NCBI GenBank assembly: GCA_947497945.1
Contig: CANMIP010000014.1
Coordinates: forward strand, 1 to 64,000
Reading direction: 5' to 3'
Length of the DNA stretch: 64,000 nt
DNA from: an uncultured Tropicimonas sp.
GTDB lineage: Bacteria > Pseudomonadota > Alphaproteobacteria > Rhodobacterales > Rhodobacteraceae
The notes beneath the pieces were generated by a model. That model was not told where the DNA came from. It did not search any database and saw nothing but the letters and a program-made list of their open reading frames with translations. This document shows, piece after piece, positions 61,100 to 64,000 of the stretch; positions within the stretch are counted from its first letter, which is position 1, and every line of letters starts with the position of its first letter. The translations under genes were made by a program, and so were the position numbers.

Positions 61100-62517
61100 G
61101 CGACATCCTCTGGACCTCCGAAGCCGCTGCCGCCGCCACCGGGGGCCGCGTGCCCACGCCCTGGCAGGCGACATCCGTTTCCATCGATACCCGCACGCTG
61201 GAGCCCGGCGCGCTCTTCGTGGCGCTGAAGGATGTGCGCGACGGGCATGATTTCGTCGCCCAGGCGCTGGAGAAGGGCGCCGCCGCCGCGCTTGTGAGCC
61301 GCATCCCCGAAAGCGTGCCGGAAGATGCGCCGCTGCTGATCGTCGAGGATGTGCTCAAGGGGCTGGAGGCGCTCGGCGCGGCGGCCCGGGCGCGAACGAA
61401 GGCGAAGGTGGTCGGCATCACGGGCTCCGTCGGCAAGACCTCGACCAAGGAGATGCTGCGCGCGATCCTGTCGCCGCAGGGCAAGACCCATGCCGCCGAG
61501 AAGAGCTATAACAACCATTGGGGCGTGCCGCTGACGCTCGCGCGCATGCCGGCGGATGCCGTGTATGCCGTGATCGAGATCGGCATGAACCATCCCGGCG
61601 AGATCGCCCCGCTGGCGAAACTCGCGGATCTCGACGCAGCGATGATCACCATCGTCGCCCCGGCGCATCTCGAAGCTTTCGAGAGCGTCGAGGGGATTGC
61701 CCGCGAGAAGGCCTCGATCCTCGACGGCCTGCGCCCCGGCGGCCCCGCGATCCTGAATGCCGATATCGAGACCGCGCCGATCCTCTTCGAAGCTGCCCGA
61801 GCAGCGGGGGCCGATGTCATCGGTTTTGGCGAGAAGGGTATCGATGCTGAACTTCTTGGCGTGGTGCAGCAGGGTGGCCAGACCATGGTCAAGGCCCGCA
61901 TCACCAGCCCGAACGGCGCGTCGCACCCGGTGATGTTCAAGCTGCAATCGCTGGGGCGGCATTTCGCGATGAACGGGCTGGGCGCGCTGGCGGTTGCGTC
62001 CGCCATTGGTGCCGATCTCGCTATCGCCGCCCATGATCTCGGGCTCTGGCTGCCGTTCGAGGGCCGGGGCGCGCGTGAGACCATCACTCTCGACCCGGTC
62101 GAGGAGGCGGCTTTCGACCTCATCGATGACAGCTACAATGCCAACCCGGCCTCTGTCGGCGCCGCGCTGGACATGCTTGCGCTGACCGAACCCAAGGGCC
62201 GCCGCATCGCCATTCTTGGCGACATGCTGGAGCTTGGGGCCGGCGAGGCGGCGCTGCATGCAGCACTGGCCGATCATCCTGGCATGGCGGGGGTCGCGCA
62301 GGTCCATTGCGTCGGGCCGCGGTCTCGCGCGCTCTGGGAGGCGCTGCCCGCCGACCGGCAGGGCAAGTGGTGCGAAGACAGCTCCGAGATGGCCGCGAAG
62401 ATCCATGAATGCGTCGCCCCCGGCGATATCGTGCTCGTCAAGGGCTCGCTGGGCATCCGCCTGGCGCGGGTCGTTGACGCCATCCGAAAACTGGGCCAAT
62501 CGGAGCCCGGCAAATAA
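61096..62517 (+). CDS. murF: UDP-MurNAc-tripeptide--D-alanyl-D-alanine ligase
   Basis: 473 residues. SIDTRTLEPGALFVAL in the first domain, ATP loop GITGSVGKTSTKEML (about 112-126), EIGMNHPGEIAPLAKL, and the C-terminal DDSYNANPASVGAALDML motif of MurF. The ATG lies within the end of murE (ATGA). It completes the pentapeptide before MraY. Confidence 0.97.
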   Translation: MSDILWTSEAAAAATGGRVPTPWQATSVSIDTRTLEPGALFVALKDVRDGHDFVAQALEKGAAAALVSRIPESVPEDAPLLIVEDVLKGLEALGAAARARTKAKVVGITGSVGKTSTKEMLRAILSPQGKTHAAEKSYNNHWGVPLTLARMPADAVYAVIEIGMNHPGEIAPLAKLADLDAAMITIVAPAHLEAFESVEGIAREKASILDGLRPGGPAILNADIETAPILFEAARAAGADVIGFGEKGIDAELLGVVQQGGQTMVKARITSPNGASHPVMFKLQSLGRHFAMNGLGALAVASAIGADLAIAAHDLGLWLPFEGRGARETITLDPVEEAAFDLIDDSYNANPASVGAALDMLALTEPKGRRIAILGDMLELGAGEAALHAALADHPGMAGVAQVHCVGPRSRALWEALPADRQGKWCEDSSEMAAKIHECVAPGDIVLVKGSLGIRLARVVDAIRKLGQSEPGK

Positions 62518-62532
62518 AAAGAGGCAGAGCAT

Positions 62533-63615
62533 ATGCTCTATTGGCTGACGAATTTCTCTGATGGCGGCGACGTCTTCAACCTGTTCCGCTACATCACCTT
62601 CCGCACCGGCGCGGCCTTTTTCACGGCGCTGATCTTCGGTTTCCTCTTCGGACGACCGCTGATCGACCTGTTGCGCCGCAAGCAGGGCAAGGGCCAGCCG
62701 ATCCGGGAGGACGGTCCGGAAGGTCATTTCGTCAAGGCCGGCACCCCGACCATGGGCGGTGTTCTGATCCTCGGCGCGGTCGTCTTCTCGACGCTGCTCT
62801 GGGCGCGGCTGGACAACCCCTATGTCTGGATCGTGCTGCTGGTGACGATGGGTTTCGGCGCCATCGGCTTCGCCGATGACTATGCCAAGGTCTCCAAGAA
62901 CAACACTGCCGGTGTTTCCGGCCGGGTTCGGCTTGGCCTAGGCTTTGTGATCGCCGCGATTGCCAGCGGCATCGCCGCCTGGTTCCACCCGGCGGATCTG
63001 ACCAACCAGCTCGCCTTGCCGGTCTTCAAGGATGTGCTGATCAATCTCGGCTTCCTCTTTATCCCCTTCGCCATGATCGTCATCGTGGGAGCTGCCAATG
63101 CGGTGAACCTAACGGACGGGCTCGACGGGCTTGCGATCATGCCGGTGATGATTGCCGCGGGCACGCTGGGCATCATCGCCTATTTCGTCGGCCGCTCGGA
63201 TTTCACCGAATATCTCGGCCTGCACTATGTCCCCGGCACTGGCGAGTTGATCGTCTTCGTGGCTGGTCTGATCGGTGGTGGGCTGGGTTTCCTGTGGTAC
63301 AACGCGCCGCCCGCGGCCGTGTTCATGGGCGATACCGGCAGCCTCGCGCTTGGCGGCGCGCTCGGCGCCATCGCGGTGTCCACCAAGCACGAGATCGTGC
63401 TGGCCATCGTCGGCGGGCTCTTCGTGGCCGAGGCGTTGTCGGTGATCATCCAGGTGGCCTATTTCAAGCGCACGGGGAAGAGGGTTTTCCTGATGGCGCC
63501 GATCCATCATCATTTCGAGAAGCGTGGCTGGGCGGAGCCGCAGATCGTCATACGCTTCTGGATCATCTCGCTGATCCTGGGCCTGATTGGCCTGGCGACG
63601 CTGAAGATCCGCTGA
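62533..63615 (+). CDS. mraY: Phospho-MurNAc-pentapeptide transferase
   Basis: Makes lipid I at the inner membrane. 360 residues with about ten membrane helices. Family signatures are [10 protein letters not shown], the Asp pair [40 protein letters not shown] and the late [12 protein letters not shown] (conserved His triplet). Fifteen bases after murF, after a weak ribosome-binding site, GAGGCAGAG. Confidence 0.98.
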   Translation: MLYWLTNFSDGGDVFNLFRYITFRTGAAFFTALIFGFLFGRPLIDLLRRKQGKGQPIREDGPEGHFVKAGTPTMGGVLILGAVVFSTLLWARLDNPYVWIVLLVTMGFGAIGFADDYAKVSKNNTAGVSGRVRLGLGFVIAAIASGIAAWFHPADLTNQLALPVFKDVLINLGFLFIPFAMIVIVGAANAVNLTDGLDGLAIMPVMIAAGTLGIIAYFVGRSDFTEYLGLHYVPGTGELIVFVAGLIGGGLGFLWYNAPPAAVFMGDTGSLALGGALGAIAVSTKHEIVLAIVGGLFVAEALSVIIQVAYFKRTGKRVFLMAPIHHHFEKRGWAEPQIVIRFWIISLILGLIGLATLKIR

Positions 63616-63641
63616 GGCGCAAGGCTCGGAAGGACAAGGAC

Positions 63642-64000
63642 ATGGCCAAGGCCGCTCTGATAACCGGTGGAAATCGTGGCATCGGGCGCGCTATCGCGGC
63701 GGGTCTGGTTGCGCAGGGTTGCGAGGTCACCATAACTGCGCGGGATCGGGCAGAGGGCGCCGAGGCCGCCGCTGCGCTTGGCTGTGACTGGGCGATGGCG
63801 GACCTGCAACGCCCGGACACGCTGCGCCAGTTTGACGGCGCAGGTTTCGACATCCTTGTGAACAATGCCGGAATATTGCCCGAGGGGTCGTTGCTGGAGA
63901 ATCCGCAGGGCTATTTCGATGCGATGGCGGTGATGGTCGATGGCCCGTTTCGCCTCACCCTCGCGATCGCTCCCGGCATGATCGCGCGCGGCTATGGGCG
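63642..64000 (+). CDS. Short-chain dehydrogenase/reductase (partial, runs off the end)
   Basis: First 119 residues of an SDR. The NAD(P) site is TGGNRGIGRAIA (about 8-19) and the structural motif NNAGILPEG is near residues 75-83; the catalytic Ser/Tyr/Lys lie beyond the window. It begins 26 bases after mraY, after GGAAGGACAAGGA, where murD is usually next in the dcw cluster. The substrate is unknown. Confidence 0.88.
   Translation, partial: MAKAALITGGNRGIGRAIAAGLVAQGCEVTITARDRAEGAEAAAALGCDWAMADLQRPDTLRQFDGAGFDILVNNAGILPEGSLLENPQGYFDAMAVMVDGPFRLTLAIAPGMIARGYG

Noticed and set aside
58250-61174. A 974-codon open frame antisense to ftsI-murE
   Set aside because: It runs across the junction of two unmistakable genes on the other strand and shows no domain; GC-driven shadow.

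Overview
The window is a GC-rich chromosomal segment of an alphaproteobacterium. It is almost certainly a member of the Rhodobacterales (Rhodobacteraceae/Paracoccaceae). Evidence is the tamB-tamA pair, the nrdR-ribD overlap, the aroA...cmk...rpsA order, the sulfate-assimilation cluster (cysG-DUF2849-cysI-cysH-DUF934 plus a ferredoxin reductase), and above all DUF1127 genes trailed by hairpins with a CCUCCUCCC loop, an arrangement described in Rhodobacter sphaeroides. Almost everything is chromosomal housekeeping. I see no rRNA, tRNA, prophage, insertion sequence or CRISPR array.

Layout. 0-9 kb: tamB and tamA (outer-membrane assembly) diverge from an orphan ParA ATPase; then a FAD amino-acid-oxidase-like enzyme. 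9-13 kb: nrdR-ribD, trmB, an amidohydrolase. 13-15 kb: a MarR regulator diverging from a cytochrome b561 and a DUF2269 membrane protein. 15-22 kb: aroA, cmk and rpsA with several lineage-specific genes inserted between them. 22-25 kb: a DUF2189 membrane protein and a PspA/YiaA pair next to a TetR regulator, with four copies of one palindromic operator. 25-31 kb: arginase, DUF938, infC (apparently starting at AUA), a frameshifted membrane-anchored protein gene, amylosucrase, and a dead CBS-domain gene. 31-37 kb: sulfate assimilation with a divergent Lrp/AsnC regulator. 37-40 kb: hisE, hisF, hisA. 40-45 kb: a valine-catabolic operon (acyl-CoA dehydrogenase, 3-hydroxyisobutyryl-CoA hydrolase, 3-hydroxyisobutyrate dehydrogenase) and a pirin. 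45.8-50.6 kb: four Tad/Flp-pilus-type surface proteins, two of them tandem von Willebrand A paralogues. 51-53.8 kb: two DUF1127 genes, each followed by a CCUCCUCCC-hairpin sRNA unit (one unit after the first, five tandem units after the second), and an intact CBS-domain gene. 54-64 kb: mrp, then the dcw cluster mraZ-rsmH-ftsL-ftsI-murE-murF-mraY, preceded by a terminated leader RNA matching UpsM, with an SDR gene running off the end.

The most interesting structures are non-coding. They are (i) the two DUF1127-CcsR-like sRNA loci, (ii) three dispersed copies of an intergenic element of about 140 bp whose terminal arms co-vary, (iii) the four-operator TetR/PspA circuit, and (iv) the UpsM-like leader with 10-bp-spaced MraZ boxes. 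All functional assignments come from reading the sequence and from family knowledge; no database search was run.
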